Assembly (NCBI GenBank): GCA_947561395.2
Contig: OX387183.1
Coordinates: 59,131,915 to 59,195,914, forward strand
Source: Buxus sempervirens
Lineage: Eukaryota; Streptophyta; Magnoliopsida; Buxales; Buxaceae
Direction: 5' to 3'
Length of the DNA stretch: 64,000 nucleotides
Shown here: in pieces, positions 37,101 to 48,938 of the stretch
Numbering within the stretch: position 1 is the stretch's first letter
How the letters are laid out: every line of letters starts with the position of its first letter
Translations under genes and position numbers: made by a program
Notes under the pieces: generated by a model
Seen by the model: the letters and a program-made list of their open reading frames with translations, nothing else
What the model was told of the DNA's origin: nothing
Databases searched by the model: none

Positions 37101-40100
37101 GCCTATTGAGATCATTATTTGCAAGTTTCATATAAAAAATATTAAATATATAAATAAAAATATGATGACTATCTGCAGATCATGTGCCATAAAAAGGGGG
37201 ATTATAGCCAGAATATTAAAATAAGGGTAAATTCATGTGAGATGATTAAGGTCCTACAGACACTGAACTAGAAAGCAACTTTTATGTCAACCTGATGAGG
37301 GCAAGAATTCAAATTTAAAGGTTAAATAAAGATGATTTGACACATAAAGAGGCCAGCAGAAACAGAAAAGCAAAAGAACACATACTACAAGAGGATGCAT
37401 GATTAAGGCTCTTTAATAAATCTGGAATAGCTATGTTTTCTTTCAGGGACAAAGATTCAAATGCTTACTCATGGAATAATCCGTGAATGTCAAGATCATT
37501 TTCCCGCAGCTTTGGACCTGTGCTGTACCAACCTACAACATGCTCCTTGGCTGAAACATATGTTAGTAATTTGATCATACAATAACTAAGATACCACATT
37601 CTCCAGACATGCTGTGGACAGATATATCAGAAAAAGTGTGGAAACAAGTGATACCATTAATTCTTTTAAACATGGAAAACATTGCTTCATGGTAGTTATG
37701 ATCAAGAAACCAGATGCTCGGTTCTCTGTCATCTTCTTCAAAGGGCACTGCAAAATTAAGTACAAATAGTTAGCAACAGAAATTATTAATCCATCTCACA
37801 AACAAGAAAACAAAACTCAGGAAACAAAAATAGTCTATTTAGATTCCTTGCTGTTTTTTAATTGACTGAGTACTCAAATTTAAGTCTTGAACATTTAAAA
37901 ATATTAATAAAAAAGGAATGATAGATAAATTTTTGTTTTCAAGATTAACAGTGTAACGATAGATACACTTAATTTCATGTCCTGGACAGCCCACAACAAA
38001 TAACAAGACATCTCAGGAAACAATACAAACTCTCATGAGAGAGGGAATAATGTAAGACAACACCAAACACAATAAGAATTTGCCAAAGTACAGGAAATCC
38101 ATGATTTCGAAACAAACACAATTTGTGATATAAACTAGTTCCACAAGTAATGACTTAAAACTAGTTCCATACATAATTTGACATAGAAATACATAGATGA
38201 GCATTCATTGGGTGGGTAGCTCATTCCATTTCAAGTGTAAGATAAACCTAGGGGGTCGAATACTACCATAAATTGCATGCAATTTATAACTAAAGCAAGA
38301 ATCTCAAAGTGACATAGCGAATATCAATGCACCAATTCAAATAACATTGGAAATGATGTTAAACATAGCTCCTAAGGTAACTATAGGATTGTCTATTTGA
38401 ATCTGCTGTGTAACGATACTCCTCTGTTAGGGAAATAACAATTGTCCAAAGATAGAAAATAAATCTAACAAGTTAAAAGTGCAAAAAAGTACATAAGATA
38501 TCATAAAACTAAAAAAAAAAAAAAAAAAATTTTTGTTGATTGCATTTCTCCCTGTAAGTGATGAAAGAGCAACTACTAGCAAAACAACAAAATACCTTGG
38601 CCACATTTTACCAGACCCAGCAACATGGATCCTGGACAACCAACCCAATCTATTAAAAACCATAATCTTAGATGATGTGCTTGACAGTGCTTTGACTAAC
38701 TCCATTCAGGTACTTCAGTCTTCCTCCATCCCTCTTCAGCCTCAATGTTTCCCACTCCCACCTTCTCATAGATGCATTCATGGGTCCTCATTTTACATGC
38801 CTAGACTATTTCAACCAAATCTCATTCAATCTATCTCTCATTGTGGATACTTCTAAACTCTCTCTCAGATATATATTCCTTATATTAATCTTTCGAATCC
38901 ATCTCAACATCCTAATCTCAGCCACTTCATCCTATAAATTTGTCACTTTATATACATCATTACAAGTTCCACTAAAGCATGGGACCATCATTTCGATGAA
39001 GGTAAATACTTCAGACAATCAACATGAAAATTCATATTGAACTAATATTTCAAAGATGAGGTCGGTTGCCAGTCCATCGAAACACCCTGCTTCTCTAAGA
39101 TCTGCACCAGTTTACAGTCTTTTAAGCAAGTTCCATTCAAATTTGCATTTCAGTTCATATGGACTGTTCTGCTCCCACTACTCCAAAAGTGATCTCTGTT
39201 AGCAGTCCAACCATAGATATTATATGCTTTTTGTATTCTCACCATGTCTTTTACAAGTAATAATGCGTACATACCACAGAAACATACACACAAATATATC
39301 AAGGTGACTTATCTTAAGTAACGTTCATCCCTAAATAATTCCAAATGATAAGGGCCCAGCCTAGGGTAGGTTACACGTTCGACAGAAAAAAAAAACAGAA
39401 TTAAAAAAGATAAGGGCCTAATTGGCACCTAGTGCAAGTGTTGTTCTACTAGAAACTAGTTGGTCCCACTGCAACAACTTTAACCATAGTTGGTATTTCC
39501 GTATTCGTGCTCCACAATGATATCAATGCATTTGCCTAGCACTACTTTGTTTAAAAAGCCCACCACGTTAAATCTTTAAAGTTCACTTATTAGGGGAAAA
39601 AAAAAACAAAAAACAAAAAACAAGAAGAGGAAAAAGAAAATTTTCTTTGTATTCTACCAGTGCTTTTTCGATAGGCTTCCTTCCCTTCACAACCACTCAA
39701 ACCTATAATCAAAGGAACTCCTACTCTGTACGATTCAGTTTACCAGGAAAAATCCCCAATTAGAAGTCACTCACATGAACAATGATCAAAAATCGCCTTT
39801 TGTGTTCGTCTGCGTCCCCAAACAGGAGAAAACTGTCCAGCATATAGTGAAATCATCCAAATCAAACATCATTTCTCTTAATGTTCTATCAATTAGCGTT
39901 AAAACAAGAACTTGAAGGAAAACATATCCACCATTATTAAACAATGCTGAAACCCTAAACCCATATTCTCTTCTCTGATCTAGGTTTTAGTCGGATTGAT
40001 TATCTGAATCGTTACAAATACTAATTCAGAAGCTTATTCATCATCTCCAACATAGTTCGCTAACATACCATAACGTCAGCCCAGAAAGAACAAATCAAAC

Positions 40101-40440
40101 AGTCGAAACATTAAAGGAATCCATAACCTAAACGAAAAGAAGCCAGCAGAACTGGAATCTCAACAGAACCAAGAAAAAATCAACATAACGAAACAAAATA
40201 AAAAGGGAAGAAAGTTCTGCCAGCACATTTAATGAGATCGACAAGGATCGAACCTGCATAACTGTTGGTGACGTCAACGGTCCCTTTGAACGAGCTCCCA
40301 AGTAGAACTCCAATAACGCGCTTCCGAGTATCTCTTGCTACTCTATTGTAATTATCAACGATACTGAGAAGAACGAGGGGGTGGACTATCACCTTCTCGA
40401 TAGGCTTCGCTGAAATTTGCTGCGTCTTTACGACATCCAT
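31160..40440 (-). CDS. RPN8: 26S proteasome lid subunit RPN8 (PSMD7), complete
   Basis: MPN-domain scaffold subunit that pairs with the deubiquitinase RPN11 in the proteasome lid. Ten exons: 40254-40440, 37655-37747, 37469-37550, 34761-34857, 34460-34535, 34235-34293, 33930-34052, 32948-33005, 32707-32792, 31160-31231. They total 933 nt, giving 310 aa, the usual plant length. Blocks seen: [104 protein letters not shown] and a short Lys/Glu tail ending AAAGS. The metal-binding JAMM motif is absent, as expected for RPN8. The start is the ATG at 40440; a GTG lies before it. All introns are GT-AG. Confidence 0.97.
35035..35265 (+). mobile_element. tRNA-derived SINE in RPN8 intron 3
   Basis: The tRNA-like head has an A-box-like CCCAATTGGTAATGTGGGGA and a B box GGTTCAAACC (35110-35119). 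It is followed by a unique body and an A-rich tail (CCAAAAAAAGAAAAAAAAAA). Target duplications are not obvious. Confidence 0.65.
35994..36188. repeat. Inverted repeat in RPN8 intron 3
   Basis: About 40 bp at 35994-36036 (TGTGTCAAAACCAGTAGCAT ...) recurs inverted at 36144-36185 (... ATGCTACTGGTTTTGACACA). A second arm pair (GAAACCACTCTATTTAAA, 35893 and 36128) extends the symmetry. Confidence 0.7.
38590..38990 (-). mobile_element. RTE-type LINE remnant in RPN8 intron 1
   Basis: The minus strand reads [16 protein letters not shown], then diverged text with stops and NASMRRWE. This is a decayed version of the RTE/BovB-type C-terminal region (AEMRMLRWM...RNE...RRWE). Same family as 10090-10330. 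Confidence 0.6.
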
Positions 40441-41061
40441 CACGGCGTCTAAATGGAAAATTGATCTGTGCCTAATCTATTTTCTTCGTCGCTGTTGTAT
40501 AATGTTCTTCTGTCCCTGAAAAATGCTTATTTCGTTTTCCCTTCCGAGAATTTAGAAAGCATGGAGTAACCCCACAAACACGAAAGCTCAGCGGTCTATG
40601 CCTACTGCCCTATATTCTTGTCAGTACTAGTAGTCTAGGGCTGCACATGGGCCCCAGGCTGCCCAACACCAAAACTTTGTTGGGCTTGCTCTTTTTTGTT
40701 GAACACGCTCGAGATTCTTGTGAGAGCCCGGAAAAAGTGAGATTTCAAAGCGAGATGGTTTATCGTCTGCAAGAAAAGCATCTTGGAACAGGCTTTTGAT
40801 TGCCCAGGATGATTAATCTATAATCATTTTTTAACCAAAAAATATCATTTTTTTAAAAACTTATTAATATTATCTAAAAAACAAATTAACTTCTTTCACA
40901 AGTGATAAGTGATAGCAAGAAGTCATTCTCTAGCTTCTTTTTATAAGTTTCTTTCTTCTATTGTTTATGGATAAGAACTTTAATATGACAAACATTTTTG
41001 CTATGTAGTATCTGATATATACTACACATTTTTATTTTTTTAATGATTATATTTTGAGATA

Positions 41062-42724
41062 GGGCTTTTTGCATTCATGTCCTTACATTATATTTTATTT
41101 GCATATGTTCTCTCTTATTTTTAATATTTGTATTTATACTCCTCCATTTTGTATAATTGTTATAATTGTATCCCTAATCTTAAAATCCATTAACTTTTGT
41201 TGTTTATTTTTATTAAATGACTAAAGTAACCCTTTATAAAATAAAAATGTTTTGCATTTATCCTTCTATGTAATCTTATAAATTCATTTACGTCATTATA
41301 TTATTATATTTATTGCATATTGTAGACACTAAAATTTTTGTGTCATCAAGTCAAAAAGTTGACCAAGTCAAATAATTGACTTTGGTAAATGAGATCAAAT
41401 CTAAGGCCAGGGCTTAACCAAACAAATAAGATGGATTAAACGAAATGATGGTTCGACCCTTAAATTATGAAATACGGGTCAAGACAAGTATCCTACAAAT
41501 CCAACCCATTAACTTCAAATGGGCTCCACAAAGCAAGATATGGGTTATATTTGTTACTAAAACAAAATTGATGTCTTTTGGTAACAAAGTTGTGATGATC
41601 CAAAGAAGGAAAGTCACAACCTTACAAATGGCATAGAATATTAAGAAATAATTCAATATTCAAATGAATGCCAAAGTCAAAACAAAGAAAGTTCTCAATA
41701 TGGTATGCTCAATCAAATTCAAATTGCTGCCAAATGAGACGCACTCTCATAAGGAAATTCTCAATCAAAAGAATTAAGGCAAGTGCTCATGACTTTTGCT
41801 TATAAATAGAGGACCTCAATGAGAAGAAGGGAGAACTTTTCAAGCTCTAGAAGATTTGCCTAAAGCTTGGGAAAACTCTACAGAAATCAAAAGGCGAATT
41901 TAAGCTATAGAAGTTCTATCTAAAGCTTGGGAAAATTCTGCAAAAATCAAAAGGTGAATTCAAGCTATAGAAGTTCTGCCTAAAGCTTGGAGAAACTCTG
42001 TAGAAATTCAAAGGCTTGAAGAAATCTATTCAAGTCTACATCAAATCTATATTGTTTTCTCTTTCTCTTACCCATACTTTGAGAAAAGAGAAGACAAATC
42101 AAAATCACAAAAAAGAAGATCATTCTACAACTACATTTGGTTCGAGATCAAGCCCTGCAGCCCCTGAATTGAAGATCATAGTTTGATTCGAGATCAAGCC
42201 CTTGGATTCCTGAATCGGAGATCGAAGTTTGGTTCGAGATCAAGCTCTTTCAGCCCTTGAATTGAATATTGAAGTTTGTTCAAGATCAAGCTCATGTAGC
42301 CCTTGGATCAAAGACCCATTAAGGAGATTGAATCAGAGGAGAATCACAAGGATTGTACCCATTTTTTTCATTTTAATATAAATTGTTATTTGTTACATTT
42401 TTCTTGTCTTTTGTTTTAGACATGAAAATTTTTGTTAACACATATATACTTTAAGTCATTGATATAATTTGCTTGATTAATAATTTTCATTGGAATTCCA
42501 CATAGATCCATTGTAATTTGGATATTTAATATATTTTTCTTTTAATCTTATAGAAGGTTAATTTAGTCATTTAATAAAAATAAACAACAAAAGTTAATTG
42601 AATTTGACATTAGGGTACAACTGCAACAATTATGCTAAATAGAATGATATAAATACAAATACTAAAAACAAGAGGATATAGATGCAAATATGTCATAATG
42701 TAGGGGTATAAATGCAAAAGGCCC
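41062..42724. mobile_element. MULE-type foldback element carrying a nested solo LTR
   Basis: Terminal inverted repeats begin GGGCTTTTTGCATT and GGGCCTTTTGCATT and run about 190 bp or more. They are flanked by an exact 9-bp target duplication TTTGAGATA (41053-41061 and 42725-42733). Unit B has the empty site TTTGAGATATATTTCG near 50780. Without the LTR the element is about 540 bp, with no transposase. Confidence 0.92.
41321..42440 (+). mobile_element. Solo LTR nested in the MULE
   Basis: 1120 bp starting TGTAGACAC and ending TGTTAACA, with exact 5-bp duplication CATAT on both sides (41316-41320 and 42441-42445). A TATA box (CTTATAAATAGAGG) lies near 41800. Two minisatellite-like arrays follow: about three 60-bp units at 41838-42015 (TAAAGCTTGGGAAAA) and about four units at 42139-42310 (TTCGAGATCAAGC). 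No internal domains, so this is what remains after LTR-LTR recombination. Confidence 0.9.
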
Positions 42725-42908
42725 TTTGAGATATCTTTCGAATAATTTATTTTTTGTATAAAGTAGGAGAAAAAATTGATTTTAAGGTAGGCCAGGCTGG
42801 CCTAGATTTGTATGTCAAAGCCCAAAGCTTTTGTCCTTTTTATCTTTGTTATGAATATATATATATGATTAGGAATTTGATACAAAGCAGTCATGAGTCA
42901 TGATAAAA

Positions 42909-45161
42909 CTAGCAACAACAATGTGCATCCTCATAGGGAGCTTCAGTTTCTTCTTCCTCTGGTACATCCTCTTCGTCCATTGTGGATTCCCTGTATTGGT
43001 ACCAAATTGCGACAAAAATATACAGAACAAGATTAACACAACTCATTACTGCTAATGTCCAGTAGTATTTATCAAGACGGCTTCTGTTCAGTGTCTCCTG
43101 GAACCAACTTGGTCGTCCTCCCCTTTTGCTAATCTTGCCTGCTAAGTAGACGGATAAGACACTGCTTGTGACTCCAGCTCCCATGACACCATTGGCGAAG
43201 AACACCATGTAGCCCCTCATTGAGGCAGGAACTTGATCACTAAAGAAAAATGCAATACTGTTTTCAGCAAATCCATCAAGGAGCCCCAGGAGGAGAAACT
43301 GTGGAACTAGCCAGAAAATGCTCATGGGAATCCTCTCATCAGGCTTGTCAAGTAAACCATGTTTCACAATCACAGCAAGCCTTCTAGTCTCAACCTTCGC
43401 CGCTGTAATGCAGCATAATATCGAGAAAATCATCGCTATTCCAAACCCAATAGCAGGAGCGTATTTCCGCTTGGATTCACGAAACGTGAATACCAACATG
43501 TAGTAAACATTGGCAGCTTGTGATTTTGCTCCATCATAGAACACCAGAAGGATTGGAAGAGGAACTTTTAATTTTCCAACCTTTGGATTCATATGGTTTG
43601 CTTGCTCAAGGAAGTATGTGTTCCCAATTGACATGACGATCCCACAAACGATGAAGGTCATCCATATTGGTACCATACGTATGGTTATCTTTGTTTCCTC
43701 CACTTCTGTCACTCTGCAGAGCCTCCATCTATTCCTCTCTTGTTCCTCTAGTGTTTGAGATGGTAATACAACAGCAGCTTTGTCCAAACACCTTCATATT
43801 ATAAATGTACAAAATTATATCCGTTGGCATACAGAGATCAGTTGGTTATGTGTTTGTGTATATACCTGAGTCCTTTGGTGTGAGGCACTGATTCGTCGTC
43901 AAGGTTGTGATTCTCGTATAGCTGACTGGCATCTTTTGGGGAACGAATGTGTATCTTCGAAATAGAGGCAACAAATACTCGAAAAACCCGTGTGAGTGAG
44001 CTCCCACCAGGTTTCATGTAAGTATAGAAACATGTCCCACTCAAGAACACTAGTGTTGCAACCACAGTACATATTGCCGGAACTCCGAAGCGAACTGACC
44101 ATGGTTTAACATATGGAAGCCCAATTACACCGGCTATAGGCACAAGGATCACTGCAAGGGTGCTTATGCAGAGGAGAGCCTTTGATCCACCCTCTGAATC
44201 GTTATCATCATTGTCTTGATTTTGTTCAATCATGAAGGGTCCTAACGAGGTACCGTGACCAGCTATGCCCACGGATATTAGAGCTAATGAAGTGTAGAAG
44301 AGGATTTTTTGTGTGTGGCCAATGCATTCTGGCTTGTAATCACTACAAGTCCCTGTTGATTTAGAAAGGACTGGAGGGGTTGACATCGCCAAGCAGCCCA
44401 ACCCCTGCACATGAAATTCCTAGATTCAGAGACAAGTGTTTGCATATACAGAAGCCAAGCATCAGGGTTGCCTAATTGCAACTGCTTCAGAGTTATGTAA
44501 CATAAAATTGAACTTTTCAATCAAAGATGCCTTTCTCCTCCCCCTCCCCCCCTTCACAAAGAACCTTTCCCGTTGCTGTCTGAATTCAGACTTTTAATGA
44601 CTGGATTCAAATTATAATTGCAAGGGTGCCCAATTTTATTGAATATTGAGAAAAATACTGTCTGAATTAAGGGTATTAAATCAATAAACTCAGACTAAAA
44701 TCATAAGGGTGTGCAGCACTATAATTAGAAACACATTCACCAGACTTTATTTAGAGGTCAGGAACTTACGACACTATAGCAAATGCTAGATGATAAGAGC
44801 ACCCAGAAGTGACCAATGCAAGTCTCGGCAATGTAGGACATGCCTATGGGCAATATCATCGCTGCGCCTGTTGATATGTTGACGATGGCCGCAGCGCGTG
44901 TGAAATCAATCTTCCACACATCTGTTAGATATGTCTGCATGACCCAAATGGCGTATGCGGCTAGTACGTCGGCCCAAATCAAAACTAGAAGTGAAGAAAA
45001 ATGGAAACAAAATTTTGTAAGCAGTTGAGTAATGGTTGAGCATGGCTTCCTGTTATATATATTATGAGAAGCTTTGGATTTGTGATAATTTAGAGATGAT
45101 TGATATGTCTCAAGTTAATGACTCTGATACCAAAGATTCTGGCGAAAGGTCTCCTTGCCAT
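42909..45161 (-). CDS. NPF (NRT1/PTR) transporter, intact copy A
   Basis: Proton-coupled nitrate, peptide or hormone transporter family member, most like the NPF5 group; the substrate cannot be read from sequence. Four coding exons: 45131-45161 (MARRPFARIF), 44770-44984 (LIWADVLAAYAIWVMQTYL), 43866-44404 and 42909-43791. They total 1668 nt, giving 555 aa, a normal length. Visible: GHTQKILFYTSLALISVG, ALPYVKPW-like LPYVKPWSVRFGVPAIC, QTLEEQERNRWRLCRVTEVE, FLEQANHMN, DKYYWTLAVM, and an acidic tail ending AHCCC. About 12 membrane segments are expected. The ExxER/K motif usual in helix 1 is not seen. A non-coding first exon near 45445-45600 (donor CAG/GTAAGC) is likely. Confidence 0.93.
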
Positions 45162-48100
45162 TTTCACGTCCTTATCACTTCTCTTCTGCTTGTCTCTCTC
45201 TGTAAACAAAATGTCATTCTGGATTAAAGAAATGCCAAGAATTTTTTCCGTATACAAGAGGAAAAGGAGTTAGCAATTTTCGTTGATGAAAGCAAACCCA
45301 AACAGAAGTAGAAGACGAAGAAAATCTTCAAAACAATTAGACAGAACTAAAGGAAACGCAAAAAAAACAGAAGAAGCAATGCACTGATCTGTAGAAACTA
45401 ACATCGAAGTTTAAGTTATTGTGATTTTGACGAAGAAGCTTACCTGAACGGGAAAAAGAAGAACTTTCCTCGGTTGAAAGCTTCAAAACGTCTTCTTCTT
45501 ACACAATCGTTTGGGAAGAGGGGCGAGTTGAAATTGATATCCGGAAGAAGCGGATGAGTAATGCTGTTCTGGAGAGGAAATGTGAATGAGAATTCTCCGT
45601 AGCTTGGACTCAATTATAAGGAGGAGATTTGCACTGAAGAAGGAAGAATTCTAGCGCTGCTTGCCTGGCAGAATTAGTTGACTATTGCAGCCCAGTAGCC
45701 CACTCCATACCCATTGGCTTTTGTTTTTTTGTTTTGAATTCGGTTTCTCACACGGCTTTGTAAAAAAGGGTTGACTTGACAAATCGAAGCCAATAATTAA
45801 CACACGACAGAACTGGATTGATTGGATACAAAGATTTCACAGCGAAATGACTCAAATGAGACTAATCCGATTCCACAATTTGATCTCATAAGTCATAACT
45901 GACATTTTTAAAGACAGAGAATTGAAATGGGAGTAAAGGGGTTCATAATCACAGCCGATGGTCCAGCTTCCTCTAAAGGAATCGGGCTACCTCTCAACGT
46001 TGATGTACGTGGCACGTGCACACGAGTTCCCAAGATGGTGGGCGACCGCCACAGCCATGGCTAATCACGTGGAGTGTTGGGGAATTGGTCTTGTGTTCTG
46101 GAGAAGTTACATGAACTACAAGTCTACAACTAGCTGTTTGATTCTTTCCTTGTAATTTCGTGAGAGAGTGATTGGATATGTTTGGGAAAGGAAGGTTTGA
46201 AGTAGCTTCCGCAGAAATTCGAAAAAAGGGTTGGTGAGGATGACATGGCCGAGTTGATTTCGGACGTTCACATGTAAAGTGATCGGTCGGCTTGTCTGAC
46301 GTTTGGTTTCCGGTCTGATTGATACTGCGCGTTGCAAGTAGCCCCGTAGTTGACGAACCCCAGTTGCAGTGACAAGACAAGACATGTAGGGACGCGGGAT
46401 CGAGCTGAAAACGAGAGAGAAGAGAGGATCTGTAAAATTAATGGACGTGGGCGAGTGCGAGCGCGTGTTTATCGGGTTTGGTTTCGTTAGCTGTGTGCCC
46501 GTCTATGCCTTTGGCTGGGCCGCAACTTTTAGATTTGGAGGGCGAGTCTCTTAGTTTAATTATTTAATATATTATTATTAGTATTATTTTAATTTTGAAA
46601 AAAATTATATTAAACAACTCCTACATCTAAAATATTAAGCTGATAAATGAAGGTGTAACTATGTATATACGAGTATCCAATATAATATCTCAAAAAGCAT
46701 TGATGGTAATCGTTTTATATTTTTGTTTAAATTTTTTTTTTTTTGTTTAAATGATACTTATATTGAATGATACTTATATTGAATGTCAATATAATTAAAT
46801 TTGCAATTGGTAATAATAAAAGATAAAAGCTATTAAGCAATGCATTCATTTTGTTATAATTGCAACAATATAAAAGATAGAAATTAAACATTATTAAATT
46901 AGGTTCTCAAAGTGGACTGGCCTGATTTGATTGACCCAACCAGGATAGATTCTCAAAAGTGGAGAAAACTTTGAAAGGAAAAGTGGAAAGGAAAATAAAA
47001 GAGCACTTCTTTTCTTTTCCATATAAAAGAAAGTGCTTGTTTACGTACTTATAAGCGTTTTATCTATGATATGTATAAATAATATACCATGCATTGAAAT
47101 TAATATCACCGGTAGATAGGGGTGTAAATGTTGATGTGAAAAAAGTCTGCTTTATAATTGTAAGTTTGATTTAAAGTACCATAAAAAAAACTATTATGAC
47201 ACATGGATTACATTAGGATACACCGAATTGGTTTACATAGGTTAGACCCATGTTTGGCCTCAAGTTGTTGCCCTATTCTGTCAAGTGTCAAGACGTACAA
47301 TATGTCGATATGATTGGTTGCTAATGGCCTGTAAATGCTATATGGACTTGATAGCGGGCCGGGGCCTGGTTGGGTTGAGCATTTATATTTTTGGGCTGCA
47401 ATCCAATCCAAGCCCGTAAACTATTACATGTCTTTTAAGACGGCAAACCAATTAATACAATCCATTTAAACAAATTCTAACACCCTAGCTTTGTCCCGTC
47501 TATGAATACTATGAATATGCTATATTATTGTTGTTATTGGACAAACTAACCTCCGTCTCTGCATGCAGTCACCTTTTTGTTTGATAAGCTTTTTCATAAA
47601 TTAATTCTGTTGCGTGTTAACGACTATATATATCCTCCAAGTTAAAACTTCTATATTAGCAATTTAACATGCCATATTACTTATGAAGCTTAAACGACTA
47701 TACCCTTCAGGTTAAAACTTTTATTTTAGCATTTTTATATGCCATGGAAGGGTTTGTGCGTGTGCGTGTGTGTGCGTGCTTGTATGTGCGTGTATGTGCG
47801 TGCGCATGCACGGGTGCCTGTGTTTGGGTGTAGTTGTGGGTGCATGTACATATACGGGGTACATGTGCGTGTGTACATGGTTGTGTGGGGGGTGTGTACG
47901 CGTGTGCGTGTTCATTCGTGCATGCGGGTGTGCGTGTGTGTACGTGCGTTGGGGGAGGGTTGGGGGTTATGATACCTCTGTTCTGATTTGGACTGGATGG
48001 GGTGGGTAATTTCTTCAGCCAAAAAAAAAAGTCTTATGCTCATCATTTGATTTCACTAACGGTGTTTTCATGATATATAAGAGGATTAAAAATGGTATGC

Positions 48101-48938
48101 TACACTAAAAAGGGAAGGAAGAATCTAAAACTGGCGCTTATCTAAAGCCAAACTTTTGTTTCTCGAGTACGATTGGAGTTGAGGATGCAGTTGTTGAGAC
48201 TGGAGAAAGTTTCAACCGAAGAGAAAAACAGGTGGAGTTAAAAGTTTAAACCCCAAGAGAGCAAATAAATTAAAAATGCCCTCGCCATGGAAGAGGAATC
48301 AAATTGATCTTGTAGCTGTTACGGCTGGTGCGAGTTGGCCGCGCAGTATCTTACTAGCAGAATAGGAAGAGGAAGTAGAGCGCATACTACATTAATTATG
48401 TAGTCCTTAGCAATTCAGCCACGTGAAAGTCAAGAAAAATGCCGTCGATAGCCATGGTCATTAGTATCACTTCTCGTGTTTCTTCTTCCAAAGCTTGCAT
48501 TGTCGATCACTCAAACTCTGCCACAAACAAACCCCCTCTTCCACTTCTCCTGTTTTTCCAGGTCGGGGTATTTTTAAAGAAATCCAAATTTCTCCGTTCA
48601 GGTGAACAATCCCGAACCACCCTCTCTCGTAATGTCTCGTAGCCTCCTGTTTACCAAGTCAACAAGGAATGAAGAAAATTCACCAAAAGTTTCTGTAGCT
48701 TTCGTGTTTCGCGCTTCATATCAAGTTATCAACCCAACAGCAACTCTAAACACTGAATTTCCCAACAACTTCTGAGTCTCCCTCAAAAAATCCTTTCTAT
48801 ATATATACACAAGTACACAACCTTCTTTTGTCTGTTTCTCACTTTCTCCTCAGTACTGCTGATCACCATCGATCATACGAATAAACCTCTATTCTATCAC
48901 AAGTTCACAACATTACCAACTCCACGTCCTTCTCACAC
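45162..48938. other. Divergent spacer between NPF copy A and the truncated P450
   Basis: Both promoters should be here. It contains the NPF 5' UTR and intron, AT-rich sequence, a GT-rich minisatellite (47750-47960) and the P450 leader, with a TATA-like CTATATATATACAC at 48798-48811. Alignable with 55566-59610. No other gene seen. Confidence 0.65.
47750..47960. repeat. GT-rich minisatellite, unit A
   Basis: Imperfect alternating purine-pyrimidine run (GTGTGCGTGTGTGTGCG, GCGCATGCACG). The same locus in unit B is 58414-58640. The Cys/Val-rich frames across it are artefacts. Confidence 0.85.

Larger units (their letters stand above)
40441..42908. other. RPN8 promoter side and spacer to NPF copy A
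   Basis: The first 400 bases should hold the RPN8 5' UTR and promoter; no clear TATA box was picked out. From about 40871 the sequence belongs to duplication unit A and is mostly filled by a MULE with a nested solo LTR. No genes. Confidence 0.6.

Noticed and set aside
42921..43503. Short plus-strand frames inside NPF exons (also at 51897-52082)
   Set aside because: Antisense shadows of the transporter coding sequence.
46116..46385. Minus-strand open frames of 89 and 128 aa in the NPF-P450 spacer
   Set aside because: The matching region of unit B (56400-56700) does not keep the frames, so they are not under coding constraint.
47721..48009. Cys/Val- and His/Thr-rich open frames on both strands (also at 58358-58724)
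   Set aside because: These are translations of the GT-rich minisatellite and have no coding signature.
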